Below are positions 16,397 to 25,115 of a stretch of DNA of 51,040 nt, piece after piece. Below the pieces are notes generated by a model. That model was not told the DNA's origin. It did no database searches and was given only the letters and a program-made list of their open reading frames with translations. The translations under genes were made by a program, and so were the position numbers. Position 1 is the stretch's first letter. Every line of letters begins with the position of its first letter. The stretch is from Streptomyces atriruber (GTDB lineage: Bacteria > Actinomycetota > Actinomycetes > Streptomycetales > Streptomycetaceae): positions 1 to 51,040 of the forward strand of contig NZ_LIPN01000194.1 in NCBI RefSeq assembly GCF_001418325.1, written 5' to 3'.

Positions 16397-18181
16397 TCAG
16401 TGCTGCACGGTGTGGTGCACTGACCCCTCACCTCTCGGAGTGGGGCGTCTGGGTGGGCGGAGCTCCCGGTCGAGGAAGAGCACCGCGCGGCGGAGTACGG
16501 CCATGTGGTCGCCGCCGTCGTAGCCGTCGTGCCCGGAGTCCAGCCACAGGGACTCGTGCCGGGCGCCGGCCGCGTGGAGCGCGCCGAGGTAGGAACGGAC
16601 CTGTTCGGCGGGGCACTTGGTGTCGTGCGTGGCGGCGACGACGAGCAGTGGGTCCCGTACGCGGGCGGCGTACCGGATCGGGGAGCTGTGCGCGTAGCGC
16701 GCGGGCACCTGGTCGGGGGTGCCGCCGAACAGCCGCTCGTCCAGGGCGCGCAGGGCCACGGTGCCCGAGGCGTGGGCGGCGGCGTAGTCGGCGACGGGTT
16801 TCACGGCGACGCCCGCCCGCCACAGGCCGGGCCGGGTGCCCAGGGCGAGCAGGACGAGGTAGCCGCCCCAGGAGGTGCCCCACAGTCCGGTCGCGTCCGG
16901 GCGGATCAGGCGGCGCGCGGCGAGGTCGGCGTGGACGGCGGCGAGGTCGGCGACCTGGGTGTGGCCGACGCCGTCCCGGAACGCGCGCTGCCAGCGGGGC
17001 CCGTAGCCGGTGGAGCCGCGGTAGTTGACCCGGGCGACGGCGAAGCCGGAGGCGACGAGTGAGTGCACGGTGCCGTCGTAGGCGTCCCTGTCGTGGTCGG
17101 CGGGGCCGCCGTGCACGAGGAACACGGCGGGGTACGGTCCTGGGCCGTCGTCGGGGAGGCTCAGCAAGGTGTGCACGGGGCCGTCGGGTCCCGGGGTGCG
17201 GATGTCCTGCACGGTGCCGGGGACGCGGCCCGTGACGGTGCCGAGCGGCGGCAGCGGTGTGCCGGTGCTTGAGGTCATCGTCGGCGGGTGCGTGGTGTCG
17301 GTCCAGAGGGTGTGGAGGTCGCCGCCGGGTCGCGGGGCCGCGTCGAGGAGCGTGCCGGGCGGGGTGGGCACGGGTTCGAGGGTGCGGCTTTCGAGGTGGG
17401 CGCGGTGGAGCAGGGAGCGGCCCCGGCGGTCCTGGCGGATCAGGACGGAGCGGCCGTCCGGGTACCAGCGGGCGGTGATCTGGGTGTCGAAGGCGCACCA
17501 GTCGTGGGTGACGGTGCCGGTGGCGGGGGCCCAGGTGGCGAGCAGGTAGCGGTCCTCGCGCTCGCGGACGAGCAGCAGCGTCGAGCGTGGTCCCGCGGGC
17601 GCGAAGCCGAGGGCCCACAGTCTGCCGTGCGGGCCGTCCCCGGGCAGGACCGCGGCGACGGTGCCCGCGGGGGTGAGCAGGGTGACGGCGGCGGGCGAGT
17701 CCGCGGTGCGGGTGAGGGCCAGCAGGTCGCCGCCGGGGGCGAGTCCGGCGAGGGCGGCGGGGCCGTCGACGCGCGTCACCTCGCGGCCGGGTCCGCCGCG
17801 TGCGCCGATGCGGATCGTGGTGCTGTCGTCCAGGCCGATGCCGACCGTGGCGATGGGCCCGCCGATGACGGCGAGTCCGCGGGCGGTGCCGTCCGGGACG
17901 CCGGTGAGGCCGGGCAGGTCGGGCCCGCCCGTGAAGGCCTGGTGGCGCCAGTGGCCGACGCCCCGGGCGTCCTCGGCGAACCACCAGACCCGCGCGTCCC
18001 GGTCGATGGCGCCGTGCAGGGTGCCGCCGGGCCGGTCGGTGACCTGGCGGGCACCGCGGGACGCGGTGTCCCAGGTGTATACCTCGCAGCGGCCTTCGGC
18101 GTCGGCGGTGAAGACCATCCGGCGCGGGTCGGCGGCGCACACCTCGGGCAGCGCGGCGCGGTAGACCTGGAAGCCGCTCAT
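16397..18181 (-). CDS. S9 family (prolyl-oligopeptidase-like) serine peptidase
   Basis: 594-aa cytosolic peptidase with no signal peptide. The N-terminal 330 residues form a repeat domain that should be the beta-propeller gating the active site. The alpha/beta-hydrolase domain has HGGPADHDRD and the nucleophile motif GTSWGGY (Ser437), with Asp520 (AATHDTK) and His551 (DSGHDGY) completing the triad. Its ATG at 18181 overlaps the MFS stop (ATGA). It lies directly upstream of the 42-aa peptide gene, so it is the obvious candidate for removing the leader or tail of the modified peptide; S9 enzymes favour short peptides and often cut after proline. The open frame continues upstream in the GC-rich MFS region, but the ATGA overlap supports this start. 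Confidence 0.88.
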   Translation of the reverse strand: MSGFQVYRAALPEVCAADPRRMVFTADAEGRCEVYTWDTASRGARQVTDRPGGTLHGAIDRDARVWWFAEDARGVGHWRHQAFTGGPDLPGLTGVPDGTARGLAVIGGPIATVGIGLDDSTTIRIGARGGPGREVTRVDGPAALAGLAPGGDLLALTRTADSPAAVTLLTPAGTVAAVLPGDGPHGRLWALGFAPAGPRSTLLLVREREDRYLLATWAPATGTVTHDWCAFDTQITARWYPDGRSVLIRQDRRGRSLLHRAHLESRTLEPVPTPPGTLLDAAPRPGGDLHTLWTDTTHPPTMTSSTGTPLPPLGTVTGRVPGTVQDIRTPGPDGPVHTLLSLPDDGPGPYPAVFLVHGGPADHDRDAYDGTVHSLVASGFAVARVNYRGSTGYGPRWQRAFRDGVGHTQVADLAAVHADLAARRLIRPDATGLWGTSWGGYLVLLALGTRPGLWRAGVAVKPVADYAAAHASGTVALRALDERLFGGTPDQVPARYAHSSPIRYAARVRDPLLVVAATHDTKCPAEQVRSYLGALHAAGARHESLWLDSGHDGYDGGDHMAVLRRAVLFLDRELRPPRRPTPRGEGSVHHTVQH

Positions 18182-19467
18182 GCGGCGGCCTCCGCGAGGG
18201 CGGACCGCCGCGTGGTGTGGACGGCGAGCAGGGCGAGGAGGGCGGCGCAGCCCAGGGCGGGTGCGGCGGTGCCCACTTGGTCCGCGCAGAGTCCGGCGAG
18301 GACGGGGGCGAGGGCCGCGGTGCCGCCGGACGCCGTCGCGAGCACCGCGCCGACCCGCGCCTGCAGCGAGGGTTCCGTCACGAGGAGGGCGCGCGTCTGG
18401 AGCACGACGGCCGGCAGCGGCACGAGCAGGCAGACGGCGCCGAGCAGCAGGCCGTACGTCCAGGGCCCGGCGGCGGTGGCGAGGGCCGCGGTGAGCGGTA
18501 CGAGCAGCCAGGTCACGGCGACGAGGACCCGGGCGGCGCCGACGCGGACGGCGACCCGGGGCGCGGCGAGCGAGCCGGCCAGACCCGCGGCGCCGGAGAC
18601 CGCGAGGACGACGCCCAGCGGGAGGGCGCCCGAGCCGGAGCGTTCCAGCGCGAAGACGGCGGCGTAATAGAGCGCCACGGCGACGCCGTTGACGAGAGCG
18701 ATCCACACCAGCACGAGGCGCAGCACCGGTTGCTGCCGCACCAGGCGCAGCCCCGCGGCGGCCTCGCGGAGCAGGCCGCCGCCGGTGGGCTCCGCCGGGG
18801 CCTTCAGTTCGGCCCGCATGCCGCGTACGCAGCAGGCGGCGACGGCGTACGAGAGGGCGTCGGCCAGGAAGGGCAGCGCACGCGAGAGGTGGTAGGCGGC
18901 GCCGCCGAGGGCGGGCCCGAGGATGAGCGCGCCCTGGTCTGCGGCGGCGAGTCGGGCGACGGCGCGGGGCTGGTCGTCGGGCGGGCAGACCAGGACGACC
19001 GTGCCGCGTGAGGCGGCGTCGTGGGTGGCGGTGGCGAACCTCTCGACGAGGACGGCGCCCAGGAGGTGCGCGAGCGTGAGGTCTCCGAGGGCGAGCACGA
19101 GGGCGACGGAGCCCATGGCGAGCGCGGAGACGGTGGCGGACCAGAACATGATCGTCTTGCGGGCGCCGCGGTCGGCGGGGATGGCGGCGAGCGGTCCGAG
19201 CAGGATCCCGGCGGCCAGCGAGAGGCCGGCGACCAGCCCGGCGGTCTGCGCGGAGTGGCCGAGGGCGAGGAGCAGCAGCGGGAGTACGACGCCGGATGCC
19301 TGGGTGCCGAGCGCATCGGCGGCGTTCGCCCACCAGAAGAGGCGGAAGTCGCGGGCGGAGGTGCCTCCGTGAGAGACAGATCCGGTGGGGTTGGGTCCGG
19401 AAGGGATAGGTCCGGAAGGGGTGGATCCGCCGTGGTCCGGCGTGTCCGCCTGCGCAAACGACTCCAC
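18178..19467 (-). CDS. MFS transporter, first gene of the radical SAM RiPP operon
   Basis: 429 aa, about 12 helices, of the MFS3/enterobactin-exporter-like type. It has FRLFWWANAADALGTQ at the first helix and the loop motif AIPADRGARKTIMFWS. The GTG start at 19467 follows GGAGG with six-base spacing. The N-terminal tail has three tandem PSGPx-type pentapeptides (PSGPI, PSGPN, PTGSV). The stop overlaps the S9 peptidase start. Its position at the head of the operon suggests it exports the mature peptide or gives self-resistance. Confidence 0.85.
   Translation of the reverse strand: MESFAQADTPDHGGSTPSGPIPSGPNPTGSVSHGGTSARDFRLFWWANAADALGTQASGVVLPLLLLALGHSAQTAGLVAGLSLAAGILLGPLAAIPADRGARKTIMFWSATVSALAMGSVALVLALGDLTLAHLLGAVLVERFATATHDAASRGTVVLVCPPDDQPRAVARLAAADQGALILGPALGGAAYHLSRALPFLADALSYAVAACCVRGMRAELKAPAEPTGGGLLREAAAGLRLVRQQPVLRLVLVWIALVNGVAVALYYAAVFALERSGSGALPLGVVLAVSGAAGLAGSLAAPRVAVRVGAARVLVAVTWLLVPLTAALATAAGPWTYGLLLGAVCLLVPLPAVVLQTRALLVTEPSLQARVGAVLATASGGTAALAPVLAGLCADQVGTAAPALGCAALLALLAVHTTRRSALAEAAA
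19379..19423 (-). repeat. Three 15-bp tandem repeats in frame in MFS N-terminal tail
   Basis: Units at 19379-19393, 19394-19408 and 19409-19423 (GGTCCGGAAGGGATA-type on the plus strand) encode the pentapeptides PTGSV, PSGPN and PSGPI on the minus strand. They lie in the cytosolic tail before helix 1. Confidence 0.75.
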
Positions 19468-19860
19468 GCACGTCCTCCATGAACATGAAGCAGCTGTGAA
19501 GAGATGTGTAGAAAGTGAAACGGGAGCCGGATCGTAGCCAGCGCTCCGAGCGCGCTACAAGGCGTGGAAGCCGCTGACCGAAAAGCGCGGCGGAGGCGCC
19601 ACGAGGCGGGCTTTTGCCACGGCCACAAGGGGAGGTACGAGTTCCGGCAGGGCTCACGAGGCCGATGTGACGTGAGGGATCCCCGTGACTCAAGGGACGC
19701 CATAGAGGACACGTACATCAATGCGCGAAGGGCGGAAATTACGTACGTACGAGCCCTCGCCTAGGGTGGTGGGGGCAGCAGGCAGCGGCGCCGGTCCAGC
19801 GGGAGTATGGCCGGTTCGCGACGGTACGAGCGGCACCGTGAGGACCGCGGAGGGCGAGCG
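19468..19860. promoter_or_regulatory. Divergent intergenic region, RiPP operon versus mgtC-like gene
   Basis: About 390 bp with no supportable gene. It should contain the promoter of the minus-strand RiPP operon and of the plus-strand MgtC-like gene. The first 80 bp next to the operon (19485-19545) are unusually AT-rich for this genome, as expected of a promoter or leader. A small self-complementary ACGTACGTACG lies near 19740-19750. I see no clear operator or riboswitch. Confidence 0.4.
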
Positions 19861-20580
19861 ATGGAACCCAGTGGGCAGGGCTGGTTGCAACTGGCCGAGT
19901 TCGCCGTCGCCTTCGTCCTGTCCGCCGCGATCGGCCTGGAGCGGGAGATCCGGCAGAAGGCCGCGGGCCTGCGGACCTACACCATCGTCGGCGTCGGCTC
20001 AGCCCTGTTCACGCTGGTCAGCAAGTACGGGTTCACCGATGTGCTGCAGTCCGGCACCGTCACCCTCGACCCGTCACGGGTGGCCGCCCAGATCGTCTCC
20101 GGACTCGGCTTCATCGGCGCCGGGGTCATCTTCGTGCAGCGGGGGTCCGTACAAGGCCTGACCACGGCGGCCACCATCTGGCTGACGGCGGCCGTGGGTT
20201 CGGCAGCGGCGGCCGGCCTGCCCCTGCTCGCGGTGCTCGCCACCGCCTCGTACTTCCTCGTCGCGTACGCCATCCGCCCCCTGGCCCGCAGGCTCTCGCT
20301 GCTGCGCTCGGTGCCCGTGCACTTCCGCATCACCTATCTGCAGCGCCCCGGTCTGCTGCACGACCTGTTCGCGGAGTGCTCGCGCGCCGGTTTCGACATC
20401 GCCGAAGTACGCACCCTCAGCGCGACGGGCCCCATAGGCGCGTACGACGGCGGCACGGAACACACCGTCGAGGTGCTGCTCGCTCTGGCGGGGCACGGCG
20501 ACGGCGACGCGCTGACGGCACGGTTCGTGGCGGTGGACGGCGTCGTGGCGTGCGCCCGGCCCGGCTACGGCGACGAGTGA
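19861..20580 (+). CDS. MgtC/SapB family membrane protein
   Basis: 239 aa. The N-terminal membrane part has the family core AAIGLEREIRQKAAGLRTYTIVGVGSALFTLVS, then GLGFIGAGVIFVQRGSVQGLTTAATIWLTAAVG, matching MgtC/SapB closely. The C-terminal part (about 150-239) is a soluble, ACT-like regulatory domain. MgtC proteins modulate the F-ATP synthase and aid adaptation to low magnesium or acid. The ATG 19861 has GGAGGG upstream; a longer in-frame start at 19807 is arginine-rich and unlikely. It converges on a TetR gene with only 27 bp between stops. Confidence 0.85.
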   Translation: MEPSGQGWLQLAEFAVAFVLSAAIGLEREIRQKAAGLRTYTIVGVGSALFTLVSKYGFTDVLQSGTVTLDPSRVAAQIVSGLGFIGAGVIFVQRGSVQGLTTAATIWLTAAVGSAAAAGLPLLAVLATASYFLVAYAIRPLARRLSLLRSVPVHFRITYLQRPGLLHDLFAECSRAGFDIAEVRTLSATGPIGAYDGGTEHTVEVLLALAGHGDGDALTARFVAVDGVVACARPGYGDE

Positions 20581-20607
20581 GCCCGCGCGCCCGCCCCCTT
20601 CTTGGGC

Positions 20608-21171
20608 TCACGCAGCGGCGTCGAGCACTCCGGCCACCAGCATCCGCGCGTACGCCGCGTCGCACCCAAAGGGGCGGAACAGGATGCGGTACATCATCGG
20701 TGCGACGACGTGGTCGAGCACCGTCTCGACGCCGGGTCCGGTCTCCCCGCGGTCGGCCGCGCGGGCGAGGATGACGTCGATCTGTTCGGCCGCGTACGCC
20801 GAGCACCGGCCCGCGTTGCTGCCGTCCGGGTCGCCGAGCAGGGCGTCGCGGATGTACGCGCGGCCCGCGGGGGACGCCATCTCGTCGAGGAACTGCTCGG
20901 CCCAGGCCTGCAGATCGGCCCTGAGGTCGCCCAGGTCCTGCGGCGGCGTCTCGGGGCGCAGCCGCTCGACCGCCACGTCCGACAGGAGCGCCTGCAGATC
21001 GCCCCAGCGGCGGTAGATCGTCGAAGGGGTCACTTCGGCGCGGGCCGCGATCAGGGGAACCGTCAGCGCGTCGCGGCCCACCTCCTCCGCGAGTTCACGC
21101 ACGGCGGTGTGCACCGCTTCCTGGACGCGGGCGCTGCGCCCGCCGGGGCGCGCCATCGGTCTACGACTCAC
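20608..21171 (-). CDS. TetR/AcrR family regulator
   Basis: 187 aa. The N-terminal helix-turn-helix is visible as LTVPLIAARAEVTPSTIYRRWGDLQALL. The C-terminal part resembles the TetR_C ligand-binding domain (LQAWAEQFLDEMASPAGRAYIRDALLGD). The GTG at 21171 has AAGGTGA five bases upstream. It lies 77 bp downstream of the amidase on the same strand and is probably in the AtzG-like/amidase operon, making it the best candidate to bind the inverted repeat at 22981-23046. Confidence 0.85.
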   Translation of the reverse strand: MSRRPMARPGGRSARVQEAVHTAVRELAEEVGRDALTVPLIAARAEVTPSTIYRRWGDLQALLSDVAVERLRPETPPQDLGDLRADLQAWAEQFLDEMASPAGRAYIRDALLGDPDGSNAGRCSAYAAEQIDVILARAADRGETGPGVETVLDHVVAPMMYRILFRPFGCDAAYARMLVAGVLDAAA

Positions 21172-21248
21172 GGCATCACCTTAAAGCGCATCCTTGTGAC
21201 GACTGGCGGGCGGCTGGCGGACGGCGGGGCCCGGTCCGGGGGGTGTCC

Positions 21249-22676
21249 CTACGTGGCCACGGCCACCGGAGCGTACCCGCGCGCAGGCACCGTCTCCTCG
21301 TACGCGTGCCCCACCCGCAGCACCGTCGCCTCGGCGAGGGGCCGCCCGAGCAGCTGCATGCCGATGGGCATGCCCGCTCCGTCGTGCCCGACCGGGACGG
21401 TCAGCGCCGGAACACCGGTGATGTCCGCGGGCGCCGACAGGCGGACGTACGCGTCGGAGACGCTCTCGCTCGTGCCGTCGGGCCACACGATGACCTCCTG
21501 GTCCGAGCGCACCGCCGTCACGGGAACGGTCGGGGCGACGACCACGTCGACCTCGTCCAGCATCCGCAGCCACGCCTGCCGCATGAGCGTGCGGGCCCGT
21601 TGGGCACGCAGATAGTCCCCGGCGGACATGAGCGCGCCGGCCTCCAGCAGGATGCGGATGTCGGCTCCGTACCGCTCGGGGGCCGAACGCAGTGTCCGCT
21701 CGTGGTACGCGGTGGCTTCGGGGACCATCAGGCCCCACTGCGTGGCCTGGACGTAGCGGGCCATCGGAATCTCGACCTCGACGAGCGTCGCACCGAGAGC
21801 CTCTAGTCGAGTGATGGCGCCGCGCACCGCCGCCTCCACCTCGGGGTCGACGTGCTCGAAGTAGTAGTTGCGCGGAACGCCGACCCGCACGCCCCTCAGG
21901 TCCGCGCCCGGGAGCGGCCGGTAGTCCACGGAGGACGGGGTGGGGAGGCTGGCGGGGTCGCGGGGGTCGTGTCCCGCGAGGACGGACATCACCAGGGCCG
22001 CGTCCTCGACCGTGCGCGTCAGGGGTCCCACGTGGTCCAGCGACCAGGACAGGGACGTCACGCCGTGCCGGGGAACGAGGCCGTACGTGGGCTTGAGGCC
22101 GACGACGCCGTTCAACGCGGCCGGCACGCGGATCGACCCTCCGGTGTCGGTGCCCAGGGCGAAGGTCGCCGCGGCCGCCGCCACGGCGACGGCCGAACCG
22201 CCGCTGGAACCGCCCGCCACGCGGCTCGGGTCCCACGCGTTGCTGGTCTGGGGCGTGGTCAGCCCGTAGGCGAACTCGTGCGTATGGGTCTTGCCCACCA
22301 GGGCGGTACCGGCCGCGGCCAGTCGCGCGGCGACCGTGCTGTCGGCGGCCGCGCGGTGGTCCGCCCGGACCCGGGAACTTGCCGTGGTCGGCACACCGGC
22401 GACGTCGATCAGGTCCTTCAGTGCCACGGGAATGCCGTGCAGCGGGCCCCTCAGGTGGCCACCGGCTGCGGCGTCGCCGACTGCGGCCGATGCGGCACGT
22501 TCGGCCGCACGCGCCGACTCCCGTGCCCGCTCCGCCGTCACGGTGACGTAGGCCTGGAGGCCCGGCTCGGTCCGCGCGATCCAGTCGAGCACCGAGTCCA
22601 CCAGTTCGACGGGGGACAGCCGCCGCGCCCGGATCTCGTCCGCGGCAGCGGCCAGGGACAACTCATACGGCTGCAT
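21249..22676 (-). CDS. Amidase signature family amidase, AtzE-like
   Basis: 475 aa. The Ser-cisSer-Lys triad is visible: Lys87 (VALKDLID), Ser157 in AGGSSGGSAVAVA and the nucleophile Ser181 in TDTGGSIRVPAALNG. It hydrolyses a carboxamide or related ureido substrate. Its ATG at 22676 overlaps by 14 bp the gene for a 70-aa AtzG-like protein, the arrangement of 1-carboxybiuret hydrolase AtzE/AtzG and related amidase pairs. This suggests a heteromeric amidase on small urea- or amide-type compounds. The other genes of cyanurate degradation are not present here, so the substrate remains open. Confidence 0.88.
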   Translation of the reverse strand: MQPYELSLAAAADEIRARRLSPVELVDSVLDWIARTEPGLQAYVTVTAERARESARAAERAASAAVGDAAAGGHLRGPLHGIPVALKDLIDVAGVPTTASSRVRADHRAAADSTVAARLAAAGTALVGKTHTHEFAYGLTTPQTSNAWDPSRVAGGSSGGSAVAVAAAAATFALGTDTGGSIRVPAALNGVVGLKPTYGLVPRHGVTSLSWSLDHVGPLTRTVEDAALVMSVLAGHDPRDPASLPTPSSVDYRPLPGADLRGVRVGVPRNYYFEHVDPEVEAAVRGAITRLEALGATLVEVEIPMARYVQATQWGLMVPEATAYHERTLRSAPERYGADIRILLEAGALMSAGDYLRAQRARTLMRQAWLRMLDEVDVVVAPTVPVTAVRSDQEVIVWPDGTSESVSDAYVRLSAPADITGVPALTVPVGHDGAGMPIGMQLLGRPLAEATVLRVGHAYEETVPARGYAPVAVAT

Positions 22677-22875
22677 CGTGCGCCCCCTCTGCCGCGCGGT
22701 GGGCGGCGGGCGGGGTGTCGGCGAAGTCCAGTTCACGGAGGACGGCGACGACGGAGTGGATGTGGTCGGCCGTGGCTGCCACCGCCTTGCCGCGGTCACC
22801 CGCCAGCGGAAGCCCGGAGCGTGCGGCCCACCGAGCGGCCTCAGGCGGTGTGAGCTGCGGTTCTGCGTCGGGCAT
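22663..22875 (-). CDS. AtzG-like small amidase subunit (DUF4089 type)
   Basis: 70 aa: MPDAEPQLTPPEAARWAARS, then GDRGKAVAATADHIHSVV and ELDFADTPPAAH. This helical pattern (short, 'R..v...l..l..l....p') fits DUF4089/AtzG-like proteins that bind and stabilise AtzE-type amidases, like GatC with GatA. It overlaps the amidase start by 14 bp, so translation is coupled. ATG 22875 is preceded by GAAAGGGAT. Confidence 0.78.
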   Translation of the reverse strand: MPDAEPQLTPPEAARWAARSGLPLAGDRGKAVAATADHIHSVVAVLRELDFADTPPAAHRAAEGAHDAAV

Positions 22876-22980
22876 GGAGATCCCTTTCTCTGCCGGGGCC
22901 GGAGCTGGGGCCGAGCCCGGTGCGGTGCGGTGAAGGGCAGTGCGGTGTGGTGCGGGCTACCGGATGCCACTACCCCGCTA

Positions 22981-23046
22981 AAAGCTAAGCGTTTGCGTTA
23001 GCCACAACGTAAGACCTACGCTCGCTAAACGCAAACGGTTAGCTTT
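22981..23046. promoter_or_regulatory. Large inverted repeat, probable operator in divergent promoter
   Basis: The left half AAAGCTAAGCGTTTGCGTT (continuing AGC, 22981-23002) and the right half (23024-23046, complement AAAGCTAACCGTTTGCGTT continuing TAGC) match almost perfectly. Each half is itself bounded by GCTAA and TTAGC. It sits between the minus-strand AtzG-like/amidase/TetR operon and the plus-strand MBL-fold gene (ATG 23077), in the promoter zone of both. Confidence 0.75.
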
Positions 23047-23076
23047 AGCTCTGTCGGCACCGAAGGGACCCGCCCC

Positions 23077-24012
23077 ATGCAGACGCAGACTTCACCCACC
23101 CACCCCACCGAGGTCCCGATCCCCCACTGGACCGTCGGCGACGTCACCGTCCACCGCATCGACGAAATCGCGCTGCCGCCCGCGACCGGCCCCTGGCTGC
23201 TGCCCGCCGCGACGCCCGACGTGCTCGCCGAACACCACTGGCTGCGCCCGGACTTCGCCGACGACGCGGGCGTCCCGCACCTGGACAGCCACACCTTCGC
23301 GCTCACCGTGGGCACCCTGCGCGTACTCGTCGACACCGGCATCGGCAACGGCAAGACGCGGGCGAACCCGGCGTGGCACGACCTGCGCACCGACTACCTC
23401 CAGCGCCTCACCGACGCGGGCTTCCCGCCGGACTCGGTCGACCTCGTCGTCCTCACCCACCTGCACACCGACCACGTCGGCTGGAACACCCGCAAGGTGG
23501 AGGGCACTTGGCGTCCGACCTTCCCCAACGCCCGCTACGTCACCTCGCGCGTCGAGCGGGAGTTCTGGGCCGGTCACGACATGGACGAACCGCGCCGCCA
23601 GATGTTCCGCGACTCCGTGGATCCGGTCGAGGACGCGGGACTGCTCGACCTCGTCGACGTCCCCGCCGAGGGCGCCGAAGTCGCCCCCGGCGTGCGCCTT
23701 GTGCCCACTCCTGGACACACCCCCGGGCACATCGCCGTCCAGGTGAGCAGCCGCGGCGCGTCAGCCCTGATCACCGGCGATCTGCTCCACCACCCCGTAC
23801 AACTCCCCCATCCCCACATCGGAAGCTGCGTCGACATCGACCCCGAGCAGTCCGAAGCCACCCGCCGTGACCTGCTCGCCTCGCTCGTCGGCACGGAGAC
23901 GCTGCTCCTCGGCACCCACTTCCCCGACCCGACGTCCGGCCGCGTGGTCTCCCACGGAGACGGAGATGCGTACCGCCTGGCACCCGTCCCGCCGACGCGC
24001 GCCAAGTCCTAG
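23077..24012 (+). CDS. MBL-fold metallo-hydrolase
   Basis: 311 aa. The zinc motif HxHxDH is present as LTHLHTDHVGWN, the third ligand His as PTPGHTPGHIAVQV and the bridging Asp as ITGDLLHHPVQ. This arrangement fits AHL-lactonase/methyl-parathion-hydrolase-like enzymes. It may open lactones or cleave esters, but the substrate is unknown. It is divergent from the AtzE-like amidase operon across a large operator, so the two are probably co-regulated. Confidence 0.87.
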   Translation: MQTQTSPTHPTEVPIPHWTVGDVTVHRIDEIALPPATGPWLLPAATPDVLAEHHWLRPDFADDAGVPHLDSHTFALTVGTLRVLVDTGIGNGKTRANPAWHDLRTDYLQRLTDAGFPPDSVDLVVLTHLHTDHVGWNTRKVEGTWRPTFPNARYVTSRVEREFWAGHDMDEPRRQMFRDSVDPVEDAGLLDLVDVPAEGAEVAPGVRLVPTPGHTPGHIAVQVSSRGASALITGDLLHHPVQLPHPHIGSCVDIDPEQSEATRRDLLASLVGTETLLLGTHFPDPTSGRVVSHGDGDAYRLAPVPPTRAKS

Positions 24013-24027
24013 CGTCACGGCCCGCGA

Positions 24028-25023
24028 TCAGGTCCGACGGGCGAAGGACGCGAGGCGGTCGGCGAACGCGGTGACGAGTTCGCGCAGTTCGTCGGGGCGT
24101 TCGACGACGAAGGGCCGGTCGAGCGAGGCGAGCAGCGGAGGCAGCCAGTCGAGCCGTTCCGCCCGCACTTCGGCGCGCAGCCAGGGCTCGTCCGCCCGGC
24201 CCTCCTTTCCCGCACCCTCCGCAGGAGCGCACTCCGCCAAGCTCGCGATGCCGACGGGAAGGCGGGCGCGGACCTGTTCGACCGTCCCCTGGATCCGCAA
24301 CGTCACCTCGTACCGGTACGCGGCCTCGGCGAACCCCGTCAGGACGCGGTCCGCCGGATCGCACTCGTCCGGGACCTGGAACGAGCCGGGCAGGGGCCGC
24401 ACGGCCGCGATGCGGTCGAGCCGGAAGGTCCGGTCCTCCGCGATCTCCGGGTCCGTGCCCGTCACGTACCACCGGCCCGCGTGGGCGACCAGCCCGTACG
24501 CGTGCAGCGTGCGGTCGCCGCGGCGGCCCTTGCGGTCCGTGTAGCGGAGCGAGACCGGCCGTCGGTGGCGTACCGCATCGGCGAGAGTGAGCAGGACCTC
24601 CGCGTCCGGTGCGGCGAACGCGCCCGGTTCGCCGGTGAAGGCCAGGGAGTCCAGGACCGTGTCGAGGCGGCGGGCGATGCGGGCGGGCAGTACCCGCCGG
24701 ATCTTGGCGGCCGCCGTCTCGCTCGCCGTGTCCCCCGGAGTGAGACCCGCTCGGCGACCGGCGATCAGGCCGAGCAGTACGGCGAGCGCCTCGTCGTCGC
24801 CGAACATCAGCGGAGGCAGCGCCGTGCCGGGGGCGAGCCGGTATCCGCCGTAGCGCCCGCGCACCGACTCGACCGGCACGTCGAGATCGATCAGCTGGTC
24901 GACGTAGCGCCGCACGGTCCGCCCGTCGACACCGAGCCGGTCCGCCAGTTCGGCCACGGTGCGGGTGCCGCCCGACTGCAGCAGTTCCAGGAGCGTGAGC
25001 ACGCGGCCGACGGGTCGAGACAT
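24028..25023 (-). CDS. YafY-type HTH/WYL-domain transcriptional regulator
   Basis: 331 aa. The N-terminal winged helix reads TVAELADRLGVDGRTVRRYVDQL, followed by RGRYGGYRL typical of this family. The WYL domain has LRYTDRKGRRGDRTLHAYGLVAHAGRWYVTGTD. Such regulators bind ligands or nucleic acids through WYL and usually control the divergent neighbour. Here that is a VOC protein 93 bp away. Confidence 0.88.
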   Translation of the reverse strand: MSRPVGRVLTLLELLQSGGTRTVAELADRLGVDGRTVRRYVDQLIDLDVPVESVRGRYGGYRLAPGTALPPLMFGDDEALAVLLGLIAGRRAGLTPGDTASETAAAKIRRVLPARIARRLDTVLDSLAFTGEPGAFAAPDAEVLLTLADAVRHRRPVSLRYTDRKGRRGDRTLHAYGLVAHAGRWYVTGTDPEIAEDRTFRLDRIAAVRPLPGSFQVPDECDPADRVLTGFAEAAYRYEVTLRIQGTVEQVRARLPVGIASLAECAPAEGAGKEGRADEPWLRAEVRAERLDWLPPLLASLDRPFVVERPDELRELVTAFADRLASFARRT

Positions 25024-25115
25024 GTCCGCAGCCTAGCGCCGATACAGGACCGATTCTGTCCACTATTCGTCCTAGCGTGTGATGCACACCGACCGCAGCA
25101 GCCAAGGAGAAGAGC

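Noticed and set aside
18182..19693. N-terminal extension of the S9 peptidase through the MFS gene
   Set aside because: The frame is open but arginine-rich; the ATGA overlap and peptidase N-terminus at 18181, plus a real MFS in another frame, rule it out.
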